A DNA stretch of 64,000 bases from contig PADB01000009.1 in NCBI GenBank assembly GCA_002700365.1, positions 62,001 to 126,000 of the forward strand, read 5' to 3'. The notes under the pieces are model-generated. The model ran no database searches and was not told the DNA's origin. It saw nothing but the letters and a program-made list of their open reading frames with translations. The stretch is from Kordiimonas sp. (GTDB lineage Bacteria > Pseudomonadota > Alphaproteobacteria > Sphingomonadales > Emcibacteraceae). Within the stretch, counting starts at the first letter, position 1, and the number at the start of each line of letters is the position of its first letter. This document shows, in pieces, positions 1 to 10,085 of this stretch. The translations under genes and the position numbers were made by a program.

Positions 1-14
1 AAGCAAACAAGGAC

Positions 15-563
15 TTAGTCGACCCGTGTATAACCACGGCGGTTCTGTGCCCATGCACTTTCGCCCTGCCCCAGTACAGCCGGACGTTCTTTGCCATAAC
101 TAATGGTTTTGACCCGTGACGGGCTTACACCCAAGGCCACCAGATAGTTCTTCACCGCTGTTGCACGGCGATCACCCAATGCCAAGTTATATTCACGGGT
201 GCCCCGTTCATCACAATGGCCTTCTACAGTTACGTTAACATTATCATTTGACTGCAACCATTGCGCCTGTGCCTGCAACGCCGCGCGTGCTTCGGCAGAC
301 AGGTCGTAACGATCAAACCCAAAATAGACCAATGATCCGGCCGTACCGTCCAGGTCTTCCTGCGAACCGGCAACCGGACCTGTATCCACCATTTCTGAGG
401 ATTCGACGTCACCTGTCGGTGCAGCCTCAGTTGGGGGCGTTTCCTGCTCTGCTACAGGCTCTGCAGATTCCAATGCAGAATCTTGTGTGTTGGCACAGGC
501 TGTCAGCAGAAATGCTGTCGCAATAACAACCCATAATTTTTTGCCCATAAGTGTATCCAGCAT
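15..563 (-). CDS. pal: Peptidoglycan-associated lipoprotein Pal
   Basis: Outer-membrane lipoprotein that tethers the outer membrane to peptidoglycan as the terminal member of the Tol-Pal system, which constricts the envelope at division. The 182-residue protein has a lipoprotein signal ending in a lipobox (LLTAC, lipidated Cys23), an acidic/Pro linker to about residue 75, and a C-terminal OmpA-like domain with the peptidoglycan-binding stretch GHCDERGTREYN. An AAGGA stands nine bases before the ATG. It is the last gene of the tolQ-tolR-tolA-tolB-pal series, 116 bp after tolB. Family assignment is secure; the start could alternatively be Met6. Confidence 0.97.
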   Translation of the reverse strand: MLDTLMGKKLWVVIATAFLLTACANTQDSALESAEPVAEQETPPTEAAPTGDVESSEMVDTGPVAGSQEDLDGTAGSLVYFGFDRYDLSAEARAALQAQAQWLQSNDNVNVTVEGHCDERGTREYNLALGDRRATAVKNYLVALGVSPSRVKTISYGKERPAVLGQGESAWAQNRRGYTRVD

Positions 564-679
564 CCAGTTCGTTCCTTTAATTTGGATTCAATTTCCGCCC
601 TTAACACCGCCCCCCGCTAATGAGATGGTGTGGGATGATCTTCACAACGTGATACATTACAAACTATAAACGTACAACT

Positions 680-2044
680 CTACCTAATCAAGGGGGACCA
701 TGCAGGATCTGACGCTTCTATCGGTGTTATAATTTGACGTTCATTATAACCGGTTAAATCCACGGACCAAAGCTGCGTATCACCACCTCTGCCCATACTG
801 TCATATGGTTGCTGTCGGAAGAACATCAACACCCGTCCGTTCGGTGCCCAGGTAGGACCTTCATCCAGGTAGCTTTCCGTCAACAATCGTTCACCGCTGC
901 CGTCCGGCTTCATCACGCCGATATAAAAACGGCCTTTGTGCATCTTTGTAAAGGCGATTAAATCTCCCCGTGGTGACCAGACAGGCGTGCCATAACGGCC
1001 CTTACCGAAACTGATACGTTTGATATTTTTGCCATTACTATTCATGACGTATAATTGTTGACTGCCACCACGATCAGAATTGAAGACGACACGTTTCATA
1101 TCCGGTGCGTAACTGGGGGAAGTATCAATAGACGGGTGGCGTGTCAGGCGTTGAATCTTTCGCGTACGCAATTCCATGACGTAAATATCGGAATTGCCTT
1201 TTTCCGCCATGGACATAATGACTTTGTTCCCATCCGGTGAAAACCGCGGGGCAAATGTCATGCCGGGAAAATCCCCCAATACTTCTTGCTTGCCGCTATC
1301 AATATTAAACAAATAGACCCGGGGTTTATCATTATAATAGGCCAGATACGTTATTTCCTGCGTCGTCGGGGAAAAACGCGGCGTCAGAACCAGATAACTT
1401 CCATCCGTCAGGAATTTATGATTATGGCCATCCTGATCCATAATCGACAACCGTTTAATCCGCTGCGTATGCGGGCCATTTTCCGAAATATAGACGATAC
1501 GTGTATCAAAATACCCGCTTTCCCCGGTTAATCGTTTATAGATCGCATCGGAAATCAAATGCGCTACACGCCGCCAGTTTTTAGGTGTCGCAAAGTAACG
1601 TAAACCCGTCATTTGATTTTCCGACAAAACATCCCATAAGCGGAATTCGACTTTAATGCGTCCATCTTCCTGCAGTTCAACCAGGCCACTGGTCATGGCC
1701 TGCGCCCCTATCGCCCGCCAGTTCCCAAAAGCCGGACGGCCACGGATCATTTTTTCCTGAAAATAGGCCCTTTCATCCACCACGCGAAACAGGCCTGAAC
1801 GTTCCAGATTAGCACGGATCACCTGTGCGATATTCGCCCCTATTGAATCCACGGGTCCTTCCGGCGTCAAAGCAGGCAGCGCTGCTTTTAGACCGGGAAT
1901 GGCAATCGGCAACGGGTCCACATTACCCTGTGTGATATCCACCCGCAGCAACGCATGGGCAGGATTGGTCATCATGCCCCCTATTGCCAGAAATATCGCA
2001 GTCACAACCCATCGTATTACATTAGTTTTGCATGTCTTAAACAT
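680..2044 (-). CDS. tolB: Tol-Pal system beta-propeller protein TolB
   Basis: Periplasmic partner of Pal and TolA in the Tol-Pal envelope-constriction machine. The mature protein has an N-terminal domain followed by a six-bladed beta-propeller; TolB-type repeats such as [15 protein letters not shown] and PTWAPNGR are visible in order. The reading frame is open up to a TTG at 2131, but I prefer the ATG at 2044 because it directly begins a clean Sec signal peptide (about 31 residues, ending NPAHA) and has AGGA just upstream. An ATG at 2101, one base after the tolA stop codon, is an alternative that would couple translation to tolA but adds 19 residues before the signal. Confidence 0.95.
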   Translation of the reverse strand: MFKTCKTNVIRWVVTAIFLAIGGMMTNPAHALLRVDITQGNVDPLPIAIPGLKAALPALTPEGPVDSIGANIAQVIRANLERSGLFRVVDERAYFQEKMIRGRPAFGNWRAIGAQAMTSGLVELQEDGRIKVEFRLWDVLSENQMTGLRYFATPKNWRRVAHLISDAIYKRLTGESGYFDTRIVYISENGPHTQRIKRLSIMDQDGHNHKFLTDGSYLVLTPRFSPTTQEITYLAYYNDKPRVYLFNIDSGKQEVLGDFPGMTFAPRFSPDGNKVIMSMAEKGNSDIYVMELRTRKIQRLTRHPSIDTSPSYAPDMKRVVFNSDRGGSQQLYVMNSNGKNIKRISFGKGRYGTPVWSPRGDLIAFTKMHKGRFYIGVMKPDGSGERLLTESYLDEGPTWAPNGRVLMFFRQQPYDSMGRGGDTQLWSVDLTGYNERQIITPIEASDPAWSPLIR

Positions 2045-2102
2045 TGCGTCCTGTCCCATTCCTGCTGCCTGTTCTACATAAACTCTATCAGAGGCATCCA
2101 TA

Positions 2103-2939
2103 CTATCCACCCAGCATCTTACGTGGATCAAATGTCAATTCTATTTCCCGCCACATTTCATATCTTTCCCGCGGCAATTTCAAGGGGGCACATTTTTGTA
2201 TGGCGCGGCGTGCACTTTCGGCGGCAATTCGGTAAAAGCCATCATCTTGCATCGCTTGCCTGTCCTGATCAACGATCACGGGCGGGCGGGCCAAATCACC
2301 ATCGGGACGCATATAAATGCGTATACGAACCTGCAGGTTTTCCGCATCCCGCGCCCCGGCGGGTACGCTCCAGCACGGCTCCACCTGCGAACGAATAGCA
2401 TCCTGTAATCCTGCCGTAATACGTAAGCTTTCCAGACGGCTGATCTGATGAGTGATTTTTTTATTATCCGCTTGCGGAGATGGTTCGGCCACCTCCTCTT
2501 CAGGCGTATCATCTTTATTCTGCAACTTTTTATTCAACAATGCAGAAAGTCGCGATGCATCAAAGCGACTTGGTGGCCTGGGTTTTTGTTTTAACGCCAC
2601 ATTCTGCGGCACCCGATCAGGAGTATCGATCTTTTCAGGCTTTTCTTGAGGGGGCAACTTATCTTCCAAAAGCGGCATTGTAGACGATTGTTTGACCACC
2701 GCCTGTTCCACACGACGAGGGGGTATCGGTTTTGCTTTCGGCGCAGGCGGCTCTTTATCCATTTTCGGTTGCGGTTTTTCAGCCTGTGGTGTTTTCCTTT
2801 CTTCGGATAACGTCACAACCTCTACCGGAATAATGCTGATATCCTCTTCAAGGCGACTCATCATATCGGGCAATCCCAGCACCACCGCCAGCACAACAGC
2901 ACTGTGAAAAACAACGGATATAATCAGCGACTGTCGCAA
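2103..2939 (-). CDS. tolA: Cell envelope integrity protein TolA (TonB-like)
   Basis: Inner-membrane protein that spans the periplasm and transmits TolQR proton-motive energy to TolB/Pal. The 278 residues show one N-terminal membrane anchor (about residues 5-24, [19 protein letters not shown]), a Pro/Lys/Glu-rich periplasmic spacer (about 45-130), and a C-terminal TonB/TolA-like domain with the PCWSVPAG and AIQKCAPL segments carrying two conserved-looking cysteines. The anchor-spacer-domain order and its place between tolR and tolB identify it. The spacer is shorter than in E. coli TolA, which is usual in alphaproteobacteria. Confidence 0.92.
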   Translation of the reverse strand: MRQSLIISVVFHSAVVLAVVLGLPDMMSRLEEDISIIPVEVVTLSEERKTPQAEKPQPKMDKEPPAPKAKPIPPRRVEQAVVKQSSTMPLLEDKLPPQEKPEKIDTPDRVPQNVALKQKPRPPSRFDASRLSALLNKKLQNKDDTPEEEVAEPSPQADNKKITHQISRLESLRITAGLQDAIRSQVEPCWSVPAGARDAENLQVRIRIYMRPDGDLARPPVIVDQDRQAMQDDGFYRIAAESARRAIQKCAPLKLPRERYEMWREIELTFDPRKMLGG

Positions 2940-2966
2940 TATTCATTACCTGTCTTTATAAACAGC

Positions 2967-3410
2967 CTATAAATTTGGTTCCGTTACTAACGCCACCCGT
3001 GAGAACCCCGCGCCGTTCATGATGCCCATGACCTGCATTACCCGGCCGTAATCCACCTGCCTGTCACCACGCACATAGATCCGTCCATCCCGCCTGTTTT
3101 CAAAAATAACCGTCAGACGCGGCACCAATTGTTCCAACGGGATCACTTCCTCCTGAAGGTAGATTTCCCCTTGTTTTGTAATTGTCAAAGACAACGGTTC
3201 GTTATCTTCCGGTAAGGGCTGCGCAGAACTATTAGGCAAATCAACGGCCACCCCCACCGTTAACAATGGGGCCGCAACCATGAACACAATCAGCAACACC
3301 AGCATGACATCAACAAAAGGAGTCACGTTAATTTCACTCATGGGCCTGTGACGACGCGAAAAACCAGTACGGCCAACATGACGCCCTGATGACGGCAGAG
3401 AGGCTCCCAT
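2967..3410 (-). CDS. tolR: Biopolymer transporter TolR (ExbD family)
   Basis: Subunit of the TolQR proton channel that energises TolA in the inner membrane. The 147-residue protein has the family start SEINVTPFVDVMLVLLIVFM, in which the aspartate inside the single transmembrane helix is the proton-conducting residue of ExbD/TolR proteins, then a periplasmic domain with the motif IYVRGDRQVDYGRV. Its ATG overlaps the tolQ stop codon in a TAATG junction, implying translational coupling. About 24 residues precede the usual start (MSEINVTP), so Met24 is a possible shorter start. Confidence 0.95.
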   Translation of the reverse strand: MGASLPSSGRHVGRTGFSRRHRPMSEINVTPFVDVMLVLLIVFMVAAPLLTVGVAVDLPNSSAQPLPEDNEPLSLTITKQGEIYLQEEVIPLEQLVPRLTVIFENRRDGRIYVRGDRQVDYGRVMQVMGIMNGAGFSRVALVTEPNL

Positions 3411-4162
3411 TAAGACTGCCCTTCTTCTAACTGGCGTGACAGGATTGTACCGAATTCATCGGCAAAACTTTCCAGACGATTGGCATAACGCCCCAAATCA
3501 TTTGAAAGCTTATTATAAGCAACCACTGCCGGGATCGCGGCCACCAGCCCCATCGCGGTGGCAAACAGGGCTTCGGCAATGCCGGGGGCCACAACCGCCA
3601 AAGAGGTATTATGGCTCAGCGCGATGGACTGAAAACTGTTCATTATTCCCCATACTGTTCCAAACAGTCCGATGAACGGGGCTGTGGACCCAACAGTAGC
3701 AAGAAAGCTTAGATAGCTTTCCAAACGGTCCATTTCACGACTAACGGTGACCCGCATTACCCTATAGATACGGTCCTCCAGCCCTGTTGCGAAGCTTCCG
3801 TTTTTTGTCCCTGCAGAACGGGCCCATTCGCGCATGGCCGCAACAAAAAGTGCCGCCATCGGGTGATCCGGATTACGACGTAATCGCTCATATAAATCTT
3901 CCAATGAATGACCGGACCAAAATTCATTGTCAAAACTGTCGGCTTGGGCTGTTACGCGACGGATAAGACGGATTTTATCGACAATGATTGCCCAACACCA
4001 CACCGACGCCAGCAACAACAGGATCATAACGATCTGCACAACAATATCGGCCTGTGTGAATAATCCCCATAGGGTGAAATCCGGTAAGCTCCCCCCAAGG
4101 CTTGCGGCATCAACCGCACCGCTGGGGACTGCATCAATAGCCATCGATTGTTCCGCTGCCAT
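3410..4162 (-). CDS. tolQ: Proton channel protein TolQ (ExbB/MotA family)
   Basis: Inner-membrane proton-channel component of the Tol-Pal system, working with TolR to energise TolA. The 250 residues contain three membrane segments: one near residues 38-62, and a paired helical hairpin later, with the family signature TVGSTAPFIGLFGTVWGIM and then ALFATAMGLVAAIPAVVAYN. This is the normal length and topology. It follows ybgC by five bases and overlaps tolR by one base, so ybgC-tolQ-tolR are probably read from one transcript. Confidence 0.96.
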   Translation of the reverse strand: MAAEQSMAIDAVPSGAVDAASLGGSLPDFTLWGLFTQADIVVQIVMILLLLASVWCWAIIVDKIRLIRRVTAQADSFDNEFWSGHSLEDLYERLRRNPDHPMAALFVAAMREWARSAGTKNGSFATGLEDRIYRVMRVTVSREMDRLESYLSFLATVGSTAPFIGLFGTVWGIMNSFQSIALSHNTSLAVVAPGIAEALFATAMGLVAAIPAVVAYNKLSNDLGRYANRLESFADEFGTILSRQLEEGQS

Positions 4163-4167
4163 TACCC

Positions 4168-4701
4168 TTAACCTTTTTCATTAGCCGCCGCCCCATCTGC
4201 CATGACATAGGGCTGCAATTTTTTCCTGATGTGATCGGGAATGCGCGCGGGCCTTCCTTGCGCCTTTACACTCACCACAACAACTTCAGCTTTAGTAAGA
4301 GTTTGTGGCCCTTTTTTGACAGTTTGGCGCATTACCAATTTTGCGCCCCCCATTTCACGCAATTGCGTCCGCACTTCCAGCTCGTCTTCGATTTCAGCCG
4401 ATGCAAGATATTCAATATCGACGCGACGAACGACAAACAAGACATCATCTTGTCCACGCCGCGAAAGCATTTCCCGTTGATCCACCCCCACACAACGCAA
4501 AAAATTCGATCGGCCCCGCTCCATAAATTTAAGATAATTGGCGTAATAGACAACCTGCCCGGCATCCGTATCCTCATAATAGACCCGCAATGGCAACACA
4601 TGACATAGGCCATCAATCAATCCATCAAGACGATGGGAAGGTGAACCGCTATTATGTCCCAGTGTGTCGGCAGGCTCTCCCGCGCTATCCGTTGTCATCA
4701 T
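4168..4701 (-). CDS. ybgC: Tol-Pal system-associated acyl-CoA thioesterase YbgC
   Basis: Hot-dog-fold thioesterase that in the family hydrolyses short or branched acyl-CoA/ACP thioesters and is commonly encoded at the head of the tol-pal cluster. The motif [16 protein letters not shown] (residues 41-56) holds the catalytic aspartate and is followed by [11 protein letters not shown], typical of the 4-hydroxybenzoyl-CoA thioesterase family. The protein is about 30-40 residues longer at the N-terminus than E. coli YbgC; this extension is low in motifs. Its start overlaps the ruvB stop by 17 bases, joining the ruv and tol genes into one run. Confidence 0.93.
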   Translation of the reverse strand: MMTTDSAGEPADTLGHNSGSPSHRLDGLIDGLCHVLPLRVYYEDTDAGQVVYYANYLKFMERGRSNFLRCVGVDQREMLSRRGQDDVLFVVRRVDIEYLASAEIEDELEVRTQLREMGGAKLVMRQTVKKGPQTLTKAEVVVVSVKAQGRPARIPDHIRKKLQPYVMADGAAANEKG

Positions 4702-5752
4702 CTACCTCAGCTTGCAAGAGGTCAAACTGCGACATTCTCCCTTCCGTGGAAACCGCCAGACCGATATGTGAGAAACCGGCAGGACTTAACATCCTTCCGC
4801 GCGGAGTGCGTTGAATCAAGGCCTGCTGAATCAGGTAAGGTTCGATAATTTCTTCGATAGCATCGCGTGGTTCCGATAGGGCAGCCGCCAATGTTTCGAC
4901 GCCTACAGGCCCGCCACCATAATCAAGTCCGATACATTTCAGATAACGATGGTCCATCGCGTCTAACCCGCGTTTATCCACTTCCAGCCGGTTCAGGGCT
5001 TTATCCGCAATTTCCGCCTCTATCACGCCGCTGCCTGCCACCAGGGCGAAATCACGTACCCGCCGCAATAGACGGCCCGCAATACGCGGCGTTCCACGGG
5101 CACGTGTGGCAATTTGCGCGGCACCTTCGGGGGTAATATCAACCCCCAGCACCCGCGCGCCTCGTATCACAATAGTTTGCAAATCTTCAGGTGAATAAAA
5201 TTCTAATCGTGTCGGAATGCCAAAACGGTCACGCAGGGGCGTTGTCAACAATCCCGACCGTGTTGTCGCACCCACCAATGTAAAAGGCGGCAGATCAATC
5301 CGCACAGAACGCGCTGCGGGGCCTTCGCCAATAATCAGGTCCAAATGAAAATCTTCCATCGCCGGATAGAGGATTTCTTCCACCGCCGGATTAAGGCGAT
5401 GAATTTCATCAATAAAAAGGATGTCATTTTCTTGTAAATTCGTCAGCAAAGCCGCCAAATCACCGGATTTTGCAATAACCGGCCCCGCTGTTGCACGAAA
5501 ATTTACCCCCAGTTCACGCGCCATTATTTGCGCCAAGGTAGTCTTACCCAATCCCGGAGGCCCAAAAAACAGCACATGGTCCAAAGCTTCCCCGCGCGTG
5601 CGGGCGGCTTCGATAAAAATTTTCAGATTTTCCCGCGCCTGCGGCTGGCCGATAAAATCATCGAGCGTTTTTGGCCGCAGCGTCAATTCCAGATCATCTT
5701 CATCTGTCACACTTCCCGCAACCAGACGTTCATCACCGTTCATTCCCGTCAT
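4685..5752 (-). CDS. ruvB: Holliday junction branch migration ATPase RuvB
   Basis: Hexameric AAA+ motor that drives Holliday-junction branch migration with RuvA during recombinational repair. The 355 residues show Walker [10 protein letters not shown] (64-72), Walker [10 protein letters not shown] (D115, E116), the sensor region [10 protein letters not shown], the arginine-finger segment LRDRFG, and the C-terminal winged helix with IQRTPRGR. Length is normal. It overlaps ruvA by four bases and ybgC by 17, so it sits inside a tightly packed operon. Confidence 0.98.
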   Translation of the reverse strand: MTGMNGDERLVAGSVTDEDDLELTLRPKTLDDFIGQPQARENLKIFIEAARTRGEALDHVLFFGPPGLGKTTLAQIMARELGVNFRATAGPVIAKSGDLAALLTNLQENDILFIDEIHRLNPAVEEILYPAMEDFHLDLIIGEGPAARSVRIDLPPFTLVGATTRSGLLTTPLRDRFGIPTRLEFYSPEDLQTIVIRGARVLGVDITPEGAAQIATRARGTPRIAGRLLRRVRDFALVAGSGVIEAEIADKALNRLEVDKRGLDAMDHRYLKCIGLDYGGGPVGVETLAAALSEPRDAIEEIIEPYLIQQALIQRTPRGRMLSPAGFSHIGLAVSTEGRMSQFDLLQAEVDDDNG

Positions 5753-6387
5753 TGGCTTAACTCCTGCAGTGCAACGCGGATCAGGCCTTGCAGATCGTCA
5801 TTGCCCCCCAATTGTTGCGCCGCACGGCTCACTGCTTGCAAGGCTTCTGCCGGGCGGTAGCCTAAATTTGTCAGGGCCGAAACCGCGTCCCCCATGCTCC
5901 CCATATTATCCTGCCCGCCGTTGCCGCCAATCGACGCATCACCGGACTGAACCGCCCCGGCCAGATTACTTGTTACCGCCAGTTTAGCGACCTTATCCTT
6001 AAGTTCATTGACAATTCGGGTTGCCATTTTCGGTCCGACGCCTTTTGCACGGGCCACAACCGTTTTATCTTGTGCGGCAATCCCCGCAGTTAATTCATCC
6101 GGACTAACCGTCGATAAAATCGTCAACGCTACTTTTGCCCCCACCCCTTGCACAGATTGCAACAACCTGAACCAGTCACGCTCTAACTCATGCCGAAAAC
6201 CATAAAGATGAATATGGTCTTCACGCACATGCGTATCAATTAGCAGCACAACATCTTCGCCAACGGGCGGCAGGCCTGACAACGTCCGCCCCGAGGCATA
6301 GACAAGGTATCCCACGCCCCCCACATCAACGAGACAATAATCATCACCTGAACTATCTAAAATTCCCCGCAACTTCGCAATCATCAA
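5749..6387 (-). CDS. ruvA: Holliday junction DNA-binding protein RuvA
   Basis: Tetrameric protein that binds four-way junctions, holds them square-planar and recruits RuvB. Visible domains are the N-terminal OB fold (about 1-64, [10 protein letters not shown]...), the helix-hairpin-helix region with [10 protein letters not shown] and [13 protein letters not shown], a flexible linker rich in Gly/Asn, and the C-terminal RuvB-binding domain ([12 protein letters not shown]). The 212 residues are a usual length. Four-base overlaps with both ruvC upstream and ruvB downstream indicate translational coupling. Confidence 0.98.
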   Translation of the reverse strand: MMIAKLRGILDSSGDDYCLVDVGGVGYLVYASGRTLSGLPPVGEDVVLLIDTHVREDHIHLYGFRHELERDWFRLLQSVQGVGAKVALTILSTVSPDELTAGIAAQDKTVVARAKGVGPKMATRIVNELKDKVAKLAVTSNLAGAVQSGDASIGGNGGQDNMGSMGDAVSALTNLGYRPAEALQAVSRAAQQLGGNDDLQGLIRVALQELSQ

Positions 6388-6968
6388 CGATATCCCTTAA
6401 TCAGCACCTGCGCACCCGCGGGACCAGATCCGCCTTTAGCCTTACTACTGGACTGCGTCTTTTTTATTTCTTGGTGTAAGCTACTGTGCCCCGCCCCCTG
6501 ATGAGCATGACAGATCGCCACCGACAACGCATCTCCGGCGTCCTCGCCATTTATTTTCACGCCGGGCAATAGCACACGGACCATAGCCTCTGTCTGGCCT
6601 TTGGCCGCATGCCCTGACCCCACCACCGTTTTTTTAATCTGATTGGGGGAATATTCAAAAACGGGAATACCCGCTAATGCCGGAACCAGTAACGATACCC
6701 CACGGGCCTGACCCAGCTTTAATGTTGATGTCGGGTTTTTATTCACGAAGGTTTCTTCCACCGCCGCAGAATCCGGGTGCCATCTCGCCAGCACCTCCTG
6801 CAAACCATCATGAAGCATCACGAGACGTTCTGCCAACGAGACTTTATCGTCAGATCGCACAACGCCGTTGGCAACATGGCTCAAACGGCTTCCCTGAACA
6901 TCAATAATGCCCCAGCCGGTCTTCCGCAGGCCGGGGTCCAGTCCAATAAGTCGCCGTTTTGTCGTCAC
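6384..6968 (-). CDS. ruvC: Crossover junction endodeoxyribonuclease RuvC
   Basis: Dimeric resolvase that nicks Holliday junctions symmetrically. The RNase H-like fold is shown by [15 protein letters not shown] (catalytic Asp11), VEETFVN (Glu71) and GEDAGDAL (Asp143, Asp146), matching the four acidic metal ligands of E. coli RuvC. The C-terminal tail after about residue 160 is Ser/Lys/Gly-rich and longer than in E. coli. It overlaps yebC and ruvA by four bases each; the yebC-ruvCAB arrangement is common in proteobacteria. Confidence 0.98.
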   Translation of the reverse strand: MTTKRRLIGLDPGLRKTGWGIIDVQGSRLSHVANGVVRSDDKVSLAERLVMLHDGLQEVLARWHPDSAAVEETFVNKNPTSTLKLGQARGVSLLVPALAGIPVFEYSPNQIKKTVVGSGHAAKGQTEAMVRVLLPGVKINGEDAGDALSVAICHAHQGAGHSSLHQEIKKTQSSSKAKGGSGPAGAQVLIKGYR

Positions 6969-7714
6969 CCGTTCAACTTCTCCATAACGTCTTCTGGCAC
7001 TTCATAATTACCATACACGTTCTGTACATCATCGTTATCATCCAGAACATCCAGCAATTTCAGCAAAGTGCGGGCCTGATCTTCCCCCACTTCGATAGTA
7101 TTTTGTGGCTTCCAGATCAATTTGGCTGAGGTCGGTTCATCACCTACGGCATCAACCAGTGCTTCACGCACGTTATTCAGCTCTTCCGCCTCACAATAAA
7201 TTTCGTGTGTTTCATCATCTGAACTGACATCATCCGCCCCGGCCTCCAATGCTGCTTCAAACATTTCTTCTGCAGACTTGGCACTGGCTGGATAGATGAT
7301 TTCCCCCACCCGATCAAACTGATAGGAAACTGAACCGGACTCCCCCAGGTTACCACCATTTTTACTAAAGGCGGTACGAATATCGGACGCTGAACGGTTA
7401 CGGTTATCTGTTAAAGATTCGACAATTAAAGCGACACCACCAGGGCCAAAGCCTTCATAACGGATTTCTTCATAATTATCCGCATCGCCTGCCTGCGATT
7501 TATTGATAGCACGTTCGATATTGTCTTTCGGCATACTATTGCCACGCGCATTCTGCACCGCAAGACGCAAACGGGGATTTGAATCAATATCCGGTCCCCC
7601 CATTTTCGCAGCCACAGTAATTTCTTTGGATAGTTTACTAAACAGGCTGGAACGTTTTTTATCCTGCGCCCCTTTGCGGTGCATAATATTTTTGAATTTG
7701 GAATGGCCTGCCAT
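6965..7714 (-). CDS. yebC: YebC/PmpR family regulatory protein
   Basis: Cytosolic protein of the YebC/PmpR family, described both as a DNA-binding transcriptional regulator and, in recent work on some members, as a factor that eases ribosome stalling at proline stretches. The 249 residues start with the invariant [21 protein letters not shown] and contain the central KDNIERAI and [15 protein letters not shown] signatures and the acidic C-terminal domain. It starts the ruv-tol gene run, 214 bp after the ymdB-like gene. The exact role in this organism is unknown. Confidence 0.95.
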   Translation of the reverse strand: MAGHSKFKNIMHRKGAQDKKRSSLFSKLSKEITVAAKMGGPDIDSNPRLRLAVQNARGNSMPKDNIERAINKSQAGDADNYEEIRYEGFGPGGVALIVESLTDNRNRSASDIRTAFSKNGGNLGESGSVSYQFDRVGEIIYPASAKSAEEMFEAALEAGADDVSSDDETHEIYCEAEELNNVREALVDAVGDEPTSAKLIWKPQNTIEVGEDQARTLLKLLDVLDDNDDVQNVYGNYEVPEDVMEKLNG

Positions 7715-7928
7715 TGTCTCACTTCACTTTCGGCGGACAGCGTGAATGACGCTAAGACGTGTATAACGTTACGCTACCCGCGTTTTTCTTTATTTTCTCA
7801 ACTCAAATGATGCTAGCACATCGCTACACTGATCTTGTAAAGCAATGCAGCCGCTTTGTGAACCGCCTTTCCATGCCGGATTATAAAGTTTCACCTCTCG
7901 TCCTGATTTACCCGCCACACCCCGACTC

Positions 7929-8744
7929 TTAATATTGTGGCCAGTGTTCCATTAACCGTCCCCCCAGACGTAGTGGTGCTACGAACTTTGCTTTCCCGGT
8001 ACGGTCATCACTTTCCACGAATACACCACAGACCGTTGCCTCCCCCAAAGCAGGCGTAAAGCGCCCCGTGGATATTTTGCGTGTAAAGCGCTGTAGCGGC
8101 TGCTCTTTCTCCATACCGATCACCGAATTATAGTCCCCGCACATGCCAGCATCCGTTTGGTAAGCTGTCCCCCCGTCCAGAATTTGTGCGTCGGCTGTGG
8201 GTACATGAGAATGGCTTCCCACAACAAGCGTTGCCCGACCATCAACAAAATGCCCCATCGCCATCTTTTCAGATGTGGCTTCACAATGAATATCCACCAG
8301 TACAAATTGGACTGTGCCGCCCAAAGTTGCCTTTTCCAACACCCGGGCCACCCCCGCAAAAGGGTCATCCAGCGGATCCATAAAGATACGGCCCATAACG
8401 TTGATAATCAGTGCTTTACGGCCACGCACGTCTTCAACAATAACGCTTCCCTGTCCAGCCGTCCCCGCGGGATAGTTAATCGGCCGGATCAGCCGGGGTT
8501 GTTGATTGATATAGCTTTGTGTTTCTTTCTGGTCCCAGGCATGATTTCCCGTGGTGATGACGTCAATGCCTGCCTCGAAGAAAGCATCAGCAATTTTTCC
8601 CGTGATACCAAATCCGGCCGCTGCGTTTTCACCATTCACGACCACAAGGTCAGGCTTCAATCGGGCTTTAATATCAGGAAGCCTTGCCAATACGGCCTCT
8701 CGTCCGGCGCGGCCAACGACATCCCCTAAATAAACAACTTTCAA
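7929..8744 (-). CDS. YmdB-family metallophosphoesterase (TIGR00282 type)
   Basis: Calcineurin-like phosphoesterase of the YmdB family; the Bacillus member hydrolyses 2',3'-cyclic nucleotides and affects biofilm switching, but alphaproteobacterial members are little studied. Metal-binding motifs are complete: GDVVGRAGR (Asp8), VVNGENAA (Asn37, Glu39), TTGNHAWD (His68) and VGSHSHVPTAD. The length, 271 residues, is typical. It follows the 5-FCL gene by nine bases and probably shares its transcript, a linkage often seen in alphaproteobacteria. Confidence 0.93.
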   Translation of the reverse strand: MKVVYLGDVVGRAGREAVLARLPDIKARLKPDLVVVNGENAAAGFGITGKIADAFFEAGIDVITTGNHAWDQKETQSYINQQPRLIRPINYPAGTAGQGSVIVEDVRGRKALIINVMGRIFMDPLDDPFAGVARVLEKATLGGTVQFVLVDIHCEATSEKMAMGHFVDGRATLVVGSHSHVPTADAQILDGGTAYQTDAGMCGDYNSVIGMEKEQPLQRFTRKISTGRFTPALGEATVCGVFVESDDRTGKAKFVAPLRLGGRLMEHWPQY

Positions 8745-8753
8745 AATGATATC

Positions 8754-9362
8754 CTATTTCTTTCCCGCCTGTGCCGGGGCCTTGCGAAAATCAAAAACCT
8801 GCTCTTCTGTAACTACATAATCCAGCACGTAATCATGTTTCTGGCGTGGTAAGGGGGCATCTGTCTGTTGGGCGGCAAAGGCTAATCCCACAGTGGTAAA
8901 GGGATGCCCTTTTTCTTCTAATGCTGCCAAGGTACGGTCGTAATAACCACCCCCATAGCCTAAACGGTGACCGGCTTCATCAAATGCCAGCAATGGCACC
9001 AATAAAATTGTTGGCTGCATGCGCGGGGCTTTTTCATGGGGAACTGGAATCCCGTACGCATCTTTATGCATTGGACTTACAAAATCCCAACTTCGGAAGA
9101 TCATCGGGCTATCTTTTCTTGCCACTACGGGCAATGCGACTGGAATCTGATAGGCATCCAAGGCTTTTAATAACAACATACAATCAACTTCGTCATGCAT
9201 GGGAAAATAGCCTGCCACCACATCCTCTTCATCAAGGGCAATATGCTCCAGCACATTTGCAGTGATGCGTTTACATAGACGGCCTTCGCTATCTTTTTTT
9301 ACCAATGCCCGATGACGGCGGGCTTCCTTACGCAATTCTTCTTTGCTCTGCATGGCAATCAC
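8754..9362 (-). CDS. 5-formyltetrahydrofolate cyclo-ligase
   Basis: Cytosolic folate enzyme (EC 6.3.3.2) that converts 5-formyl-THF to 5,10-methenyl-THF with ATP. The 202-residue protein has the basic N-terminal stretch KEELRKEARRHR, the mid-domain VAGYFPMHDEVD and the ATP/substrate loop RLGYGGGYYDRTLA, all diagnostic of the YgfA/MTHFS family. It lies directly downstream of the probable 6S RNA and zapA on the same strand, matching the zapA-ssrS-ygfA order of E. coli and alphaproteobacteria, so it may be co-transcribed with the RNA. Confidence 0.95.
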   Translation of the reverse strand: MIAMQSKEELRKEARRHRALVKKDSEGRLCKRITANVLEHIALDEEDVVAGYFPMHDEVDCMLLLKALDAYQIPVALPVVARKDSPMIFRSWDFVSPMHKDAYGIPVPHEKAPRMQPTILLVPLLAFDEAGHRLGYGGGYYDRTLAALEEKGHPFTTVGLAFAAQQTDAPLPRQKHDYVLDYVVTEEQVFDFRKAPAQAGKK

Positions 9363-9507
9363 ATAACTTCATCTCAAATGGATAATAACTGATAAAAGTG
9401 CTTAAATCGCTCACGGCCCCTTACCATGGCGCGCATGCCTAATCCCGAATCCCCCGCGACAATGCCCTGCAGAAAAGTCCACTTATGTGGATACATAATC
9501 ATCATGA

Positions 9508-9660
9508 CAAGTGACGGGACCGCTGCTGCCGTGTAGGTACTGTGTATATCCTCTGGTGCCAAAGCAACCAGGTGGGCGCCATTTACACGGACCACGGTCC
9601 GGGCAGGGACAGCTCCCATAGATAAAAATTATCGCCCCAGGGATAGTGTGTCCTACACAA
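9508..9660 (-). ncRNA. ssrS: Putative 6S RNA (ssrS)
   Basis: The 360-bp gap between zapA and the 5-FCL gene has no convincing coding sequence and is the conserved site of 6S RNA, which binds and inhibits the housekeeping RNA polymerase holoenzyme. On the minus strand the segment has an E. coli-like TGTCCCTG box preceded by GGGAGC, internal hairpin arms such as CTGGT...ACCAG, and a closing GGCAGCAGCGGTCCCGTC. The call rests mainly on synteny plus these blocks. Both ends are estimates to within roughly 10-20 bases. Confidence 0.62.
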
Positions 9661-9722
9661 ACAGAGCAGAAACCCGTCTCCTCTTATGTAAGCACTCTTG
9701 ATCAACGGAGCAAGAACAAAGC

Positions 9723-10085
9723 CTATTCTTCAATCTCTTCGAAACGCCGGGCCACACCGTTTACACGACTGACGGCATCCTCCAGGACATGAGACATATT
9801 GTTCAACCATTCAGGGGAGATCGTAACCTTATTATCGTCCGCTGAGCTGGTATCTATCGCCCCCTGGCTTTCTCCTGCAACTGCGCCTGCACCACCTAAT
9901 TCATCAGCCAACTGCAAAGCGGTCATCAACAACAGACGTCTTTCGCCCACATTTCCTAAAACACCGATCAATTGCTGCATGCGCGCATCTATCTGTGCCG
10001 CAAGCTGCTCCAGCCTTTCTTCATCTCCATCTTTGCATGCCAATTGATAAGGCTGGCCACCAACGGTTAGATGTAGCTGCGCCAT
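9723..10085 (-). CDS. zapA: Cell division protein ZapA
   Basis: Small cytosolic FtsZ-ring stabiliser that cross-links FtsZ filaments. The 120 residues contain the N-terminal ZapA beta-region (VGGQPYQLACKDGDEERL) and the coiled-coil segment with RRLLLMTALQLADEL. The C-terminal third is a helical extension with weaker similarity. Its ATG overlaps the stop of the upstream coiled-coil gene by one base. Placement next to the 6S RNA gap supports the assignment. Confidence 0.92.
   Translation of the reverse strand: MAQLHLTVGGQPYQLACKDGDEERLEQLAAQIDARMQQLIGVLGNVGERRLLLMTALQLADELGGAGAVAGESQGAIDTSSADDNKVTISPEWLNNMSHVLEDAVSRVNGVARRFEEIEE

Noticed and set aside
8157-8729. 190-codon antisense ORF inside the ymdB-like gene
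   Set aside because: Mirrors the coding frame of a well-supported gene and shows no motif of its own.
9374-9619. 81-codon minus-strand ORF
   Set aside because: It lies over the 6S RNA candidate, has no recognisable motif, and its composition follows the RNA hairpin arms.
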